Notes under the pieces: model-generated
What the model saw: the letters and a program-made list of their open reading frames with translations, nothing else
What the model was told of the DNA's origin: nothing
Databases searched by the model: none
Origin: Clostridia bacterium
GTDB lineage: Bacteria > Bacillota > Clostridia > Christensenellales > Borkfalkiaceae
Direction of reading: 5' to 3'
Assembly: GCA_017504165.1 (NCBI GenBank)
Contig: JAFVRR010000012.1
Location: 62,001-126,000, forward strand
Length of the DNA: 64,000 nucleotides
Position numbers and translations under genes: made by a program
Shown here: one piece after another, positions 33,604 to 44,238 of the stretch
Position numbering within the stretch: position 1 is the stretch's first letter
Layout of the letters: every line of letters starts with the position of its first letter

Positions 33604-33634
33604 TAAAAGGCTTGCGATTTCGCAGGCCTTTTTA
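33604..33634. terminator. Intrinsic terminator between the kinase gene and trpB
   Basis: AAAAGG-CT-TGCGA pairs with TCGCA-GG-CCTTTT (33605-33631), followed by T-rich sequence on both strands. It can end trpB transcripts on the minus strand and kinase transcripts on the plus strand. Confidence 0.8.
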
Positions 33635-34876
33635 TTATTTAGAATACTTTTCAACGTATTTTTCGCCACAACCGTAGTTTTCGTAAACGTAGTCGATATC
33701 TTTATCGCCACGACCAGATAAACAAGCGAGAATTGAGCCCGACTTATGCTCTTTAGCGTATTTAATCGCGTAAGCAACGGCGTGCGCGCTTTCAATTGCA
33801 GGGATAATACCTTCATATCTAGAAAGCAAGAAAAACGCCTCCATAGCCTCTTCATCAGAAACGGCAACGTAGTTTACCCTACCTTTATCGCGTAAAAATG
33901 CATGTTCAGGGCCAACGCCAGGATAGTCAAGACCACTTGCAACCGAGTAAACAGGGAGCGGTTCGCCCTTTTCGTCTTGCAATACGTAAGTATTAAAGCC
34001 GTGAATTCTACCTTTAGTGCCGTATTTCATAGTAGCGGCGTGATCACCCACTTTATCACCCCTACCAAGCGGTTCAACACCGTAAATTTCAACAGGGTCT
34101 GCTAAAAACGGAGTAAACATACCAAGCGAGTTAGAACCACCGCCAACGCAAGCGGTAACTGCGTCAGGCATAATGCCCGTCATATCTAAAAATTGTTCTC
34201 TAGCCTCTATACCGATAACCGATTGGAAATCTCTTACCATTTTTGGGAATGGGTGTGGACCGAGCGCCGAACCGATACAATAAATAGCGTCTTTATATTC
34301 GTTAAGGTATGCCTCAAAAGCGGCGTCACACGCCTCTTTTAAAGTTTTTAAACCGCGTGATACCGGAATAACGTTTGCGCCAAGCATTTTCATTCTAATA
34401 ACGTTAGGATGTTGCTTAGCAATGTCAACTTCGCCCATATACACGTCGCACTCTAAACCGAAATATGCAGCGGCAGTAGCAATAGCAACGCCGTGTTGAC
34501 CCGCACCCGTTTCGGCAATAAGTTTCTTTTTACCCATAAACTTAGCAAGTAAGCCTTCGCCCATACAGTGATTGAGTTTATGCGCGCCAGTATGGTTTAA
34601 ATCTTCTCTTTTTAGGTAAATTTGACAATGCCCGAAAAGTCTAGATAACCTTTCGCAATGGTACACTGGGGTTGGTCTGCCTTGAAATTCCTTTCTAATT
34701 CTTCTAAGTTCGTTGATAAATTGAGCAGAGTGGCAAATCGCCTCGTAAGCATCGTCGGCATCCTTAAATGCAGGAATTAACTTTTCGTCGATAAAAGAAC
34801 CGCCGTATTCACCGAAAAACCCATCGGCACTTGGGTATTCTTTTAAATAGTTTTCAAAATCTTTATATTTATTCAT
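33635..34876 (-). CDS. trpB: Tryptophan synthase beta subunit, orphan
   Basis: TrpB joins indole and serine to tryptophan with PLP. The PLP Lys lies in [15 protein letters not shown], the phosphate loop is [13 protein letters not shown], and the C-terminus has [11 protein letters not shown]. At 413 residues it is a standard TrpB1-type length. No trpA or other trp gene is adjacent; the neighbour on the same strand is an MFS transporter. It may salvage external indole, or the other trp genes may lie elsewhere in the genome. AGGAGA precedes the ATG. Confidence 0.93.
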   Translation of the reverse strand: MNKYKDFENYLKEYPSADGFFGEYGGSFIDEKLIPAFKDADDAYEAICHSAQFINELRRIRKEFQGRPTPVYHCERLSRLFGHCQIYLKREDLNHTGAHKLNHCMGEGLLAKFMGKKKLIAETGAGQHGVAIATAAAYFGLECDVYMGEVDIAKQHPNVIRMKMLGANVIPVSRGLKTLKEACDAAFEAYLNEYKDAIYCIGSALGPHPFPKMVRDFQSVIGIEAREQFLDMTGIMPDAVTACVGGGSNSLGMFTPFLADPVEIYGVEPLGRGDKVGDHAATMKYGTKGRIHGFNTYVLQDEKGEPLPVYSVASGLDYPGVGPEHAFLRDKGRVNYVAVSDEEAMEAFFLLSRYEGIIPAIESAHAVAYAIKYAKEHKSGSILACLSGRGDKDIDYVYENYGCGEKYVEKYSK

Positions 34877-34894
34877 AGGTATTCTCCTAATATT

Positions 34895-36148
34895 TTACTT
34901 ATTTATACTCTCGGTAAGCGCTTGATATTTTTCCCACTTAATTGCAGGATAAATAGAAATAACAATCGCAATAACGGTAACAATAAGCCAAGTTAACGTA
35001 ATTGCCACCCAACCTAAAGTCTCTGACATAACGCCGTAACTATAACTTGCAACAACTATACCAAACGCCGCTAAAGCGTTATGGATACCCGTATACGTAC
35101 CACTATATCCAAATTTAGCAAACGTATAAGAAATTTTCATTGAGAGAACGTTTTTAAGTTTTAAAATCGTTGAGTGTAAGCATAACATTATAACAATTAA
35201 AACTACTGAAATTTTCCCAACAAATTGCAAGAAAATTAATGGTATTAAAGATATCGCGTAAATTACAATAATGCCGTAAATCGGATGCTTTATTTTAAAT
35301 ATTAACGGTTTTAAAAGCAATAACGCCACTAATCTAACTACGAATATAAGTATCGATAAGAAGTTGGAAAAGCCCGAAGAAATACCTTCGTAACTTTCCA
35401 TAACCATAGTAGGTATCCAAACTTGAGCGCCGTTTAAAAGCATAGCGTCGGTAAGCGCTAAAATTATAATACTAATCATACCAAACGCAAATAATATATA
35501 AATAAACGAATAATTATGCGCTCTTTCCTTTTTAGTGTTTTCAACTTTGACTTCTACTTCCTCTTTAGGAACGTTAGCAACTGCCGAAACGTAAAGCCAA
35601 ACACCTAAAGTCAACACGATAGATAACGTGCTACTCATAAACATTGCCGACCAACCGAAATACTCTAAAACGGTAGCGGCAAATAAATAACTTAAAATAC
35701 CGGCAAATTGGTCGGCATAATTTACTACGATTGTCGCGTTGTTTCTATCTTTAGGTAAGACGTCCGTCGCAATAATTTTACAAATACCCGGCCATATACC
35801 AAATTGACCTATACCGCAAATACTCCAAGTAATTAATACGATAAGGTAATCGGTAGTAAAAGCGAGCACGATATTTCCTAAAAGCGCGCAAATTAAGCCG
35901 ATTGTAATCATTTTATACGGGGAAAATTTATCTACTAAATACCCGCCGAAAAGTTGCCCAATACCATAAAGCAAATAGAACATAGACGCAATAGTTCCTG
36001 CATTTGCTTTAGAAAAAATGCCACGGCTAACGATATACGCTACCGATGCGGTATAATTGGTTTTTATAAACATAGTAAATAAATACACAAGCGCAAGCGC
36101 TAAATAAATATATTTACTACTTTTTTCTCTACTTTCAAGTTTAATCAT
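34895..36148 (-). CDS. Major facilitator superfamily transporter
   Basis: The protein has 417 residues with about twelve hydrophobic segments. The loop after the second helix reads GGYLVDKFSPYKMITIG, a form of the MFS motif A, and WSICGIGQFGIWPGICKII resembles organophosphate/hexose-phosphate (OPA-like) carriers. The substrate is unknown. It lies 18 bases upstream of trpB on the same strand, so the two are probably cotranscribed; an indole-, serine- or tryptophan-related cargo is possible but unproven. AGGTGA precedes the ATG. Confidence 0.85.
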   Translation of the reverse strand: MIKLESREKSSKYIYLALALVYLFTMFIKTNYTASVAYIVSRGIFSKANAGTIASMFYLLYGIGQLFGGYLVDKFSPYKMITIGLICALLGNIVLAFTTDYLIVLITWSICGIGQFGIWPGICKIIATDVLPKDRNNATIVVNYADQFAGILSYLFAATVLEYFGWSAMFMSSTLSIVLTLGVWLYVSAVANVPKEEVEVKVENTKKERAHNYSFIYILFAFGMISIIILALTDAMLLNGAQVWIPTMVMESYEGISSGFSNFLSILIFVVRLVALLLLKPLIFKIKHPIYGIIVIYAISLIPLIFLQFVGKISVVLIVIMLCLHSTILKLKNVLSMKISYTFAKFGYSGTYTGIHNALAAFGIVVASYSYGVMSETLGWVAITLTWLIVTVIAIVISIYPAIKWEKYQALTESINK

Positions 36149-36252
36149 AGCTCACCTAAAAAGTATAATAATAAAATTAATTATAACACTACTTTAAAAA
36201 TAATACAATTATTTTAAATGGTAAAAGCAATAATTTTTATTAGTATAATAAA

Positions 36253-36279
36253 AAACGCGTAGCAATTTGCTACGCGTTT
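36253..36279. terminator. Intrinsic terminator of the CvpA-like gene
   Basis: AAACGCGTAGCAA and TTGCTACGCGTTT form a perfect inverted repeat with T-rich flank on the minus strand. Confidence 0.88.
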
Positions 36280-36286
36280 AATTAAT

Positions 36287-37489
36287 TTATGGTTGTGGAA
36301 TTACACCGCCGTAAAGATTGAATAATTCTTTAAGTCTTTGAACTTGTTCAGGGTCTTCAAGTTTTTCGATAGATTCGGTAAGTTTTTCAGCAACGTCGTC
36401 TGGTAAATTAATATCCATATCAGCAGCCTCTACGATAGGAAGAACAAGTTTACTATCGGCAAAAGTTTCAACTAAAGTGTCAAGTTGTTCGTCTTCAATA
36501 GTATCAAAACTTTCCGCCTCAACAATATCTAACACAGTTTCAACGAGTACCGCCTCGTTTTCAAAGTTAATATCTTTAACTGAAAGGTTAGATAAATCGA
36601 TATCTATAGGGAATTCTTCACCCCCGCCAATCATATCAACCGCAGAGTGAATAAGTTCGTCAACCGTATCTAAAACTTCTTCAGAAGACTCGTTTTTAAT
36701 TTGCTCTAAATCTCTTAAAATAGTAGTAACGTCTTCAACGCTATCAGGAGTAAGACCTTCTTCAAAGTTAACTTCTGGAAGTTTAGTTACCGCTTCGGCA
36801 ATTTTAATTACCGTAATAACGGAATCAACTTGACCGGTTAAAGTATAAGTTCTACCATCGTCTTCATCGGCATATTGAGCAACGTGTTTAAATAAACCGC
36901 CGTCGTAATTAGTTAAAATATTACAAATGGCAGAATCTTGATATTCGTCAAAACCAATAGCGTCAAGAGTAATTACTTTCTCGCCGTTAACTTCTACGTT
37001 AGAAAGTTTATTAACTTCTAAAAGAACGCCGTTTATCGGTACGCAAACAAGGAATGCTATAATAAAGCCTTGAACTATACCGATAACACCGCCAAGTAAT
37101 CTCCTTTTCTTTTTAGGACGAATAAAGAATTTACCTATAAAGAAAATAATACGGCTAACAAAATATAAAGCCACAAATCCCACAATGAAAGAAACTATAC
37201 CAACCAAAATTTCAATAAGTGGTACAAGTTTACTTACAAGCCCTTCCATTTCAGGGTTTTGCGCAAGAGTATTAGTTATTAACTCTTTAACAGTTTGACC
37301 TTGAATTTCATAGTGCATAATAAAACTAGTAATTGTGCCTTCAAACACGAATACTAATCCAAAACACAAAAGTACTAAAATCAAACTAAAAATTCCCCTA
37401 GACATACCCCTGATAATTCCCGCAAGGAAACACACCGCTATAGACAATATAAATACGCCTAAAAATATTGTTGAAATTGAAATTCCCAT
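36287..37489 (-). CDS. CvpA-like membrane protein with long acidic C-terminus
   Basis: Residues 1-155 carry four hydrophobic segments and the CvpA-type core (IIRGMSRGIFSLILVLLCFGLVFVFEG, then GGVIGIVQGFIIAFLVCVPI). CvpA proteins are normally about 170-200 residues. Here about 220 further residues follow, rich in Asp and Glu with heptad-like Leu spacing (DVTTILRDLEQIKNE, DTLVETFADSKLVLP). That tail has no fold I recognise. The start is the ATG at 37489 with AAGGAGA upstream; the frame to 37510 adds seven residues. A TTGACT/TAAAAT promoter precedes it. Confidence 0.75.
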   Translation of the reverse strand: MGISISTIFLGVFILSIAVCFLAGIIRGMSRGIFSLILVLLCFGLVFVFEGTITSFIMHYEIQGQTVKELITNTLAQNPEMEGLVSKLVPLIEILVGIVSFIVGFVALYFVSRIIFFIGKFFIRPKKKRRLLGGVIGIVQGFIIAFLVCVPINGVLLEVNKLSNVEVNGEKVITLDAIGFDEYQDSAICNILTNYDGGLFKHVAQYADEDDGRTYTLTGQVDSVITVIKIAEAVTKLPEVNFEEGLTPDSVEDVTTILRDLEQIKNESSEEVLDTVDELIHSAVDMIGGGEEFPIDIDLSNLSVKDINFENEAVLVETVLDIVEAESFDTIEDEQLDTLVETFADSKLVLPIVEAADMDINLPDDVAEKLTESIEKLEDPEQVQRLKELFNLYGGVIPQP

Positions 37490-37571
37490 ATTAATTCTCC
37501 TTAGATACAACCTAAAGGCTATACCTATACATATTTTACCATACTACTATATATAAAGTCAAGGCAAAATT

Positions 37572-38267
37572 TTATAACTTTATAACAGATAAGTTATCTT
37601 CAGAGTTTTCTATCTTATAAGCGTTGCCACCGCTTGTTAAAGCGCAGTCGTAAACCCCGTCTGTAAAGACTATTGCAGAATCGTCTTCTAACGCAAAAAT
37701 AGGCTTATCTTGTACGTTTTTAGCGCTTTTATCAAACTCTTCTTTTCTAATACTATAATGAGGACAACAAGTACCTTCTAAAAGACCTAAGCCATTATAA
37801 AAAGAATATTCCCCTTCTTTACCCGTTACTAAAAAACTGTCGGTATACATATTTTTAAACCAACATATCGCACCTGCGGAAAGACCGCAAATTATAACGC
37901 CCCTATTGTAAGCGTCTATAATTTTTTCGGTAATGCCCTTTTCCTTCCACTTTTCTAGCATATAAATAGTATCGCCACCGCCTACGTAAATTAGGTCCGC
38001 TTTTGAAAATTTTTCTTCAATTTTCTCTAAAGGAGTATCTACGTTGACAAGGAGTAAACAGTCCGCCTTAATATCAAAATTAGAAGTGTAAGTCTTTCTA
38101 AAACTGTTAAAAGCGGGCATACAATCGTGTGATGCCGTGCCGATAAAAAGCCCGTAAGCGCGCTTTTCACCCGCGCGCACCTTTGCCAAATTTGCAATAT
38201 ACTCGTCAATTTTAAGGGTGGATTTTTCCTTTAAACTACCACCGCCGATACATATAATTTTCTTCAT
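37572..38267 (-). CDS. Peptidase E-like serine hydrolase (S51 family)
   Basis: The class I glutamine amidotransferase-like fold is seen in ADLIYVGGGDTIYMLEKWKE and the nucleophile elbow VIICGLSAGAICWF, with Ser as in S51 dipeptidase E. His in GTCCPHYSIRKEEF completes the likely catalytic set. Family members cleave Asp-Xaa dipeptides or related substrates. At 231 residues the size fits. The ATG at 38267 lies six bases after a TATAAT box, so the transcript is predicted to be leaderless. Confidence 0.85.
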   Translation of the reverse strand: MKKIICIGGGSLKEKSTLKIDEYIANLAKVRAGEKRAYGLFIGTASHDCMPAFNSFRKTYTSNFDIKADCLLLVNVDTPLEKIEEKFSKADLIYVGGGDTIYMLEKWKEKGITEKIIDAYNRGVIICGLSAGAICWFKNMYTDSFLVTGKEGEYSFYNGLGLLEGTCCPHYSIRKEEFDKSAKNVQDKPIFALEDDSAIVFTDGVYDCALTSGGNAYKIENSEDNLSVIKL

Positions 38268-38273
38268 AAAAAA

Positions 38274-38302
38274 ATTATAGCACTTCTTTAAAATTAAATC
38301 AA
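38274..38302 (-). promoter_or_regulatory. Promoter of the peptidase E-like gene, leaderless
   Basis: TTGATT (38302-38297) and TATAAT (38279-38274) are 17 bases apart on the minus strand. Only six T residues separate the -10 box from the ATG. Confidence 0.65.
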
Positions 38303-38397
38303 ATTAATTTAAACGAATTTATTGTATTTGTTTAGCGGACAATATCTCTTGTTTGTACATAAAATTTACTAAATTTTTAATTTTGTTAAAAAATTAT

Positions 38398-38427
38398 TTG
38401 ACTTTTTTTATATATGTAATATATACT
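38398..38427 (+). promoter_or_regulatory. gdhA promoter
   Basis: TTGACT (38398-38403) and TATACT (38422-38427) have an 18-base spacer; AGGAGA follows ahead of the ATG at 38453. Confidence 0.6.
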
Positions 38428-38440
38428 TTAAAAATATTAA

Positions 38441-39799
<1,359 letters not shown>

Positions 39800-39815
39800 T
39801 TAGTAACAAACAGTT

Positions 39816-39846
39816 AAAAATTCCCTTAAAATAAGGGAATTTTTCT
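39816..39846 (+). terminator. Intrinsic terminator of gdhA
   Basis: AAAAATTCCCTT (39816-39827) pairs with AAGGGAATTTTT (39833-39844), continuing into a T run. Confidence 0.9.
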
Positions 39847-39882
39847 TTTGCAAAAAAATTACTAATTATTTTTTAAAGTCGC

Positions 39883-39910
39883 TTGACATTAGTTATTTAT
39901 GTTGTAAAAT
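39883..39910 (+). promoter_or_regulatory. Promoter of the ABC exporter gene with downstream inverted repeat
   Basis: TTGACA (39883-39888) and TAAAAT (39905-39910) have a 16-base spacer. Just downstream GAAACT (39919-39924) and AGTTTC (39936-39941) form inverted arms around 11 bases, a possible repressor site. Confidence 0.6.
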
Positions 39911-39952
39911 AGAACTAGGAAACTAAATAAAAACAAGTTTCAAGGTGATATT

Positions 39953-41782
39953 ATGAAAAATAAAGATGACAATTTATTAAAGCAAGATTACCTTACGGAT
40001 TACGAGCCTATATTTAGCGAATCCAAAAACAAAAAGAACCAAAGCGATAAAGTGGTATTAAAAATTCTTTTTAAAAAGAAGTTTTTAATCTTTTTATCCG
40101 TTATACTTTGTTTACTTAAACACCTACCGCCACTATTACTACCATTAATAACGGCGGAAATTATCGATACGGTTGACGCAAACAACCCGCAAAGTTTATA
40201 CGTTATTATAAACTACGCAATAATTTCAATTATCGTTATTGCATCTAACTTACCTATGACCGTACTTTGCAATAAAATTAACGATAGGCTCTTAAGAACG
40301 TCTAGCGCAAATTTAAAAGCAACGGTAGTTAGAAAATTACAGCGTTTGTCTTTAACTTCTTATAAAGATATAGAAACGGGAAAATTACAGTCAAAATTTT
40401 TAACGGATACAGAATCCGCAGAGCAATATTTTAGAATTTTACTAGTAGGCATAATTCCTTCTATAATATTTATAGTTATAAATACGTGTATTACCCTATA
40501 CCGCTCTTGGATAGTATTGTTATTTATAATTGCAATGCTACCGTTAAACATTTTCTTGGTAGGCTTTTTTAGAAAACCATTAAGGGCGCTTTACCGCAGT
40601 TTTAGAAAACAAAAAGAGACGACTTCAACAAAACTTACCCAAATGCTTGATATGCTTGAAGTTACTAAAGCGCACGGGCTTGAAGAAGTTGAAATTAACA
40701 ACGTTCAACGCGAAATATTAAACTTGACTAAAAACGGACTTAAAATAGATAAAACTAACTCTTATTTCGGCTCGCTTAGTTGGATTATTTCTCAAGTTTT
40801 ATCATTTGCTTGTTTAATTTTTACGTCAATTATGACTTTGCTTGGTTTTCCTGGTTTTACGCTTGGCTCTATTATGCTTTACCAATCGCTATACTCTTCT
40901 ATCACAACGCACATTCAACAACTTATAAACTACGCTCCGCAAATATCTTCGGGCAAAGAGTCAATTCACTCTATTTGCGAAATTATGAATAACGACGATA
41001 TAGAAGACAATCACGGCAAAAAAGGTCTTAAAAAAGTTAACGGCTACTACCAATTTAAAAACGTTTATTATAAATACCCTAACAGCCAAGACTACGCTAT
41101 TAAAAACTTTAATTTATCCGTTAAAAAGGGCGAATGTATTGCCTTTGTAGGAAGTTCGGGCTCGGGTAAAAGTACCATTATGAATATGATTATCGGCTTT
41201 TTAAAACCTACTGACGGCGTACTTAAAATTGACGATAAATCAGTAACCGAACTAGACTTATCAGACTACCGCCACAGTTTATCCGTAGTTCCGCAAGCGA
41301 GCATTCTCTTTGAAGGCAGTATCCGTGACAATATTACTTACGGTCTACCACGCTATACCGAGGAAGATTTACAAAGGGTTGTAAAACAAGCGAATATAGA
41401 GGAATTTTTAAAAGATATCCCCGAAGGGCTTAACTTTAATATCGGCGAACACGGAAATAAACTTTCAGGCGGACAAAAACAGCGTATCACTATTGCCCGC
41501 GCCCTTATTAGAAAACCTAGCGTACTTATTTTAGACGAGGCAACGTCGGCGCTTGACAACATTAGCGAATATCAAGTACAACAAGCGATAAATAACGTTA
41601 TTAAAGATAAAACAACCTTTATCGTTGCGCATAGATTATCAACTATTAGAAACGCCGATAGAATTGTCGTTATGGACGGTGGCGAAATTGTAGAAACGGG
41701 AACTTTCGAAGAACTTATGGCTTTAAAAGGCAAGTTCTACGAACTTAAAAACTTAAGCGATTTAACCAATAAATCGGCATAA
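39953..41782 (+). CDS. ABC exporter half-transporter (permease-ATPase fusion)
   Basis: A type-IV ABC exporter core has five to six transmembrane helices (about 40-330) and a nucleotide-binding domain at the C-terminus. The latter has Walker A FVGSSGSGKST, Q loop VVPQASILFEGSI, signature KLSGGQKQRI, Walker B SVLILDEATSALD and the H-loop VAHRLST. At 609 residues it is a normal half-exporter, acting as a homodimer or with an unlinked partner. Cargo (drug, lipid or peptide) is unknown. AAGGTGAT precedes the ATG; a strong terminator follows. Confidence 0.93.
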   Translation: MKNKDDNLLKQDYLTDYEPIFSESKNKKNQSDKVVLKILFKKKFLIFLSVILCLLKHLPPLLLPLITAEIIDTVDANNPQSLYVIINYAIISIIVIASNLPMTVLCNKINDRLLRTSSANLKATVVRKLQRLSLTSYKDIETGKLQSKFLTDTESAEQYFRILLVGIIPSIIFIVINTCITLYRSWIVLLFIIAMLPLNIFLVGFFRKPLRALYRSFRKQKETTSTKLTQMLDMLEVTKAHGLEEVEINNVQREILNLTKNGLKIDKTNSYFGSLSWIISQVLSFACLIFTSIMTLLGFPGFTLGSIMLYQSLYSSITTHIQQLINYAPQISSGKESIHSICEIMNNDDIEDNHGKKGLKKVNGYYQFKNVYYKYPNSQDYAIKNFNLSVKKGECIAFVGSSGSGKSTIMNMIIGFLKPTDGVLKIDDKSVTELDLSDYRHSLSVVPQASILFEGSIRDNITYGLPRYTEEDLQRVVKQANIEEFLKDIPEGLNFNIGEHGNKLSGGQKQRITIARALIRKPSVLILDEATSALDNISEYQVQQAINNVIKDKTTFIVAHRLSTIRNADRIVVMDGGEIVETGTFEELMALKGKFYELKNLSDLTNKSA

Positions 41783-41795
41783 AACTTTATAATAA

Positions 41796-41829
41796 AACCC
41801 CCACTTCGCACGAAGTGGGGGTTATTTTT
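41796..41829. terminator. Bidirectional intrinsic terminator
   Basis: AACCCCCACTTCG (41796-41808) pairs with CGAAGTGGGGGTT (41811-41823), with T-rich flank, between the converging ABC exporter and pyrophosphate-type phosphofructokinase genes. Confidence 0.92.
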
Positions 41830-41855
41830 GTATTGAGTTTTAAATCGCAGTAGGC

Positions 41856-43112
41856 TTATTTCTTACCTGCTTGAACTTTTTTAAGTTTAGCAAATCTTGG
41901 AAGACCATCTTCAAGTGGCGCTTTAGATTCGCCTTGGATAAGTGGTAATGCGTATTTAACAAATTCGTCTGATACGTAAGTACCATCGTTAATAATCCAA
42001 TCAAGTGGAACTGTTTTTTCAGTGTTTGCAGCAAGTTTAAGGTTAACTAAACTATATTTGCATTTGTAGTTGCCGTTTTTATCAACGTCACGTTTGTAAA
42101 CTACCATTTTATCAGAAGTACCACGGCAAGCGGCTTTAACTGCTTCACGACCTGCTCTAAACGTTTCTTCAACGTCTACTTTAGAAGCGAGGTGAGCGCC
42201 ACATCTTTGCATTAAACTAAGTTCAACGCCTCTTGTCTTAAAGCCTGTTTCGTTTTTGATAAGGTTAGCAAGTTGAGCGCCAACACCACCTAATTGAGCG
42301 TGACCAAAACTATCACGAGCGCCCGTTTCACCTAAAACTTCACAAATAAGTTTGCCGTTTTCATCGTGAATACCTTCAGAAACGACTGCAATACACTTAT
42401 TGTTGTTCTTAGCGCAAACTGCTTTAACGTCAGCAACGAATTTTTCAATGCTAAATGGAATTTCTGGAAGGTAAATAAGGTCAGCGCCTAATCCCTTATG
42501 ACCTGCAAGCGCTGCAGATGCAGTAAGCCAACCAGCGTTTCTACCCATTGCTTCGATTACGCATACCATTGGGGTATCGTAAACTTTAGCGTCAAGGTTA
42601 ACTTCCATAATAGTAGTTGCAATATATTTAGCGGCAGATGCAAAGCCTGGGCAGTGGTCAGTACCAAATAAATCGTTATCGATTGTTTTTGGTACGCCGA
42701 TTACGTTGCAATCCCAACCGGATTTTTTAATGTATTTAGAAATTTTGTTACAAGTATCCATACTGTCGTTACCGCCGTTGTAGAAGAAGTAACGAATGTT
42801 GTATTTTTTAAATACTTCAACAATTCTCTTATAATCTGTATCGTCTTTCTTTGCGTCTTTAAGTTTGTATCTAACAGAACCAAGCGCAGAAGATGGAGTA
42901 TTCTTTAAAAGTAATAATTCTTTTTCATCTTCTTTAGAAATGTCGTAAAAGTCTTCTTCAAGTACACCTTTAATACCGTGCGCCGCACCGTAAACTGCAG
43001 TAATTTTATCTTGCTTTAACGCTTCGATAAATACACCTGCGGCACTTGCGTTGATAACGGAAGTTGGACCGCCTGATTGAGCGAACATACATGCGCCTAC
43101 TAAATTTTTCAT
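41856..43112 (-). CDS. pfp: Pyrophosphate-type 6-phosphofructokinase
   Basis: PFK-fold motifs are FAQSGGPTSVINASAAG, YNGGNDSMDTCNKI and GVPKTIDNDLFGTDHCPGF. The Lys in PKTIDND, where ATP enzymes have Gly, and the residue pair after GG in GGNDS are the known markers of pyrophosphate use; the Asn in place of the first Asp of GGDDS is a variant. At 418 residues it has the size of PPi-PFKs of the clostridial group. It acts reversibly between fructose 6-phosphate and the 1,6-bisphosphate. It lies 55 bases after the ATP-type pfkA. Confidence 0.85.
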   Translation of the reverse strand: MKNLVGACMFAQSGGPTSVINASAAGVFIEALKQDKITAVYGAAHGIKGVLEEDFYDISKEDEKELLLLKNTPSSALGSVRYKLKDAKKDDTDYKRIVEVFKKYNIRYFFYNGGNDSMDTCNKISKYIKKSGWDCNVIGVPKTIDNDLFGTDHCPGFASAAKYIATTIMEVNLDAKVYDTPMVCVIEAMGRNAGWLTASAALAGHKGLGADLIYLPEIPFSIEKFVADVKAVCAKNNNKCIAVVSEGIHDENGKLICEVLGETGARDSFGHAQLGGVGAQLANLIKNETGFKTRGVELSLMQRCGAHLASKVDVEETFRAGREAVKAACRGTSDKMVVYKRDVDKNGNYKCKYSLVNLKLAANTEKTVPLDWIINDGTYVSDEFVKYALPLIQGESKAPLEDGLPRFAKLKKVQAGKK

Positions 43113-43167
43113 AATGAGTATCTCCTTAAAAATAATTGTTAAGTTTTTATAATATTAGGCTATTGCC

Positions 43168-44136
43168 TTATTTGTGAAGTGAAAGAATATGAGCAACTTC
43201 GTATAAATTTTCATCAATGCCGTGTGGCATAGATAAAGCCTCGGTTATATCCATATCGATAATTTGGTTATTTTTAATACCAATTGCCCTATTAGTTTTA
43301 CCTGCAAGCAATAAATCAACCGCCCTAACCGCCATTTTGGCAGCAAGAACACGGTCAAACATCGAAGGAGCTCCACCCCTTTGAATGTGACCTAAAGTCG
43401 TTGTTTTAACGGAAATTCCTGCAATTTCTTTAATTTTAGAGCAGATTTCTTCCCTATCGCCCGCGCCTTCGGCAAGTACTATCATATTAGAAGTTTTACC
43501 GCGTTTAATGCTTTGTTTCATAGACCTAGCAATCTCTTCAAGGTCGTATGGAACTTCTGGAATAATACAGTATTCCGCACCGCCTGCTACTGCAGAGTAA
43601 AGTGCTATATCGCCCGCTTTTCTACCCATAACTTCAAGCATTGACGCCCTATCGTGAGAAGACATTGTATCACGAAGGTTGTTCATAGCGCTCATAACCG
43701 TATTAACCGCCGTATCAAAACCTAAAGTATAGTCGGTATAAGCAAGGTCGTTATCAATAGTGCCTGGAATAGCAACTACGTTAATACCACCGATATCAGA
43801 TAAATCTTTAGCGCCCCTAAAAGAACCGTCGCCACCGATAACGATAACGCTATCAATGCCGTAAGCCTTTAAAGTATCCGCTGCTTGTAAGATATATTCC
43901 TTTTCTTTAAATTCGGGGCATCTTGCAGTTTTAAGTACAGTACCGCCACGATGAATAATATCTGAAACGGAACGAGTGTTTAATCTTTCCAAACGGTTGT
44001 TAAGTAGACCGACGTAACCGCGCTCTACACCGTACATTTCTATATCGTTATGAATGGCGTACCTTACGCAAGCCCTTAAGCAAGCGTTCATACCTGGAGC
44101 ATCGCCACCACTTGTTAAAATTGCAACTCTTCTCAT
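43168..44136 (-). CDS. pfkA: ATP-dependent 6-phosphofructokinase
   Basis: Classical bacterial PfkA: ILTSGGDAPGMNACLRACV, VIGGDGSFRGAKDLS (the Gly typical of ATP use), IPGTIDNDLAYTDYTLGFDTA, EVMGRKAGDIALYSAVAGG and TTLGHIQRGGAPSMFDR. At 322 residues the size is exact for the family. It follows dnaE by about 100 bases, as in Clostridium, but has its own -10 box and a palindrome in the promoter region. Confidence 0.95.
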   Translation of the reverse strand: MRRVAILTSGGDAPGMNACLRACVRYAIHNDIEMYGVERGYVGLLNNRLERLNTRSVSDIIHRGGTVLKTARCPEFKEKEYILQAADTLKAYGIDSVIVIGGDGSFRGAKDLSDIGGINVVAIPGTIDNDLAYTDYTLGFDTAVNTVMSAMNNLRDTMSSHDRASMLEVMGRKAGDIALYSAVAGGAEYCIIPEVPYDLEEIARSMKQSIKRGKTSNMIVLAEGAGDREEICSKIKEIAGISVKTTTLGHIQRGGAPSMFDRVLAAKMAVRAVDLLLAGKTNRAIGIKNNQIIDMDITEALSMPHGIDENLYEVAHILSLHK

Positions 44137-44152
44137 AATTTCTCCTAGCCAA

Positions 44153-44176
44153 ATAATTACTAACCTAGTAATTATA
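44153..44176 (-). promoter_or_regulatory. pfkA promoter palindrome over the -10 box
   Basis: ATAATTACTA (44153-44162) and TAGTAATTAT (44166-44175) form a perfect 10-3-10 inverted repeat. The minus-strand -10 box TATAAT (44176-44171) overlaps one arm. A glycolytic repressor could bind here; no such gene is in the window. Confidence 0.55.
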
Positions 44177-44238
44177 GCACACTTTTATTTTAAAGTATCG
44201 CTTTTTTATATTATTTTTAAAAATTTTTGCAAATATTT

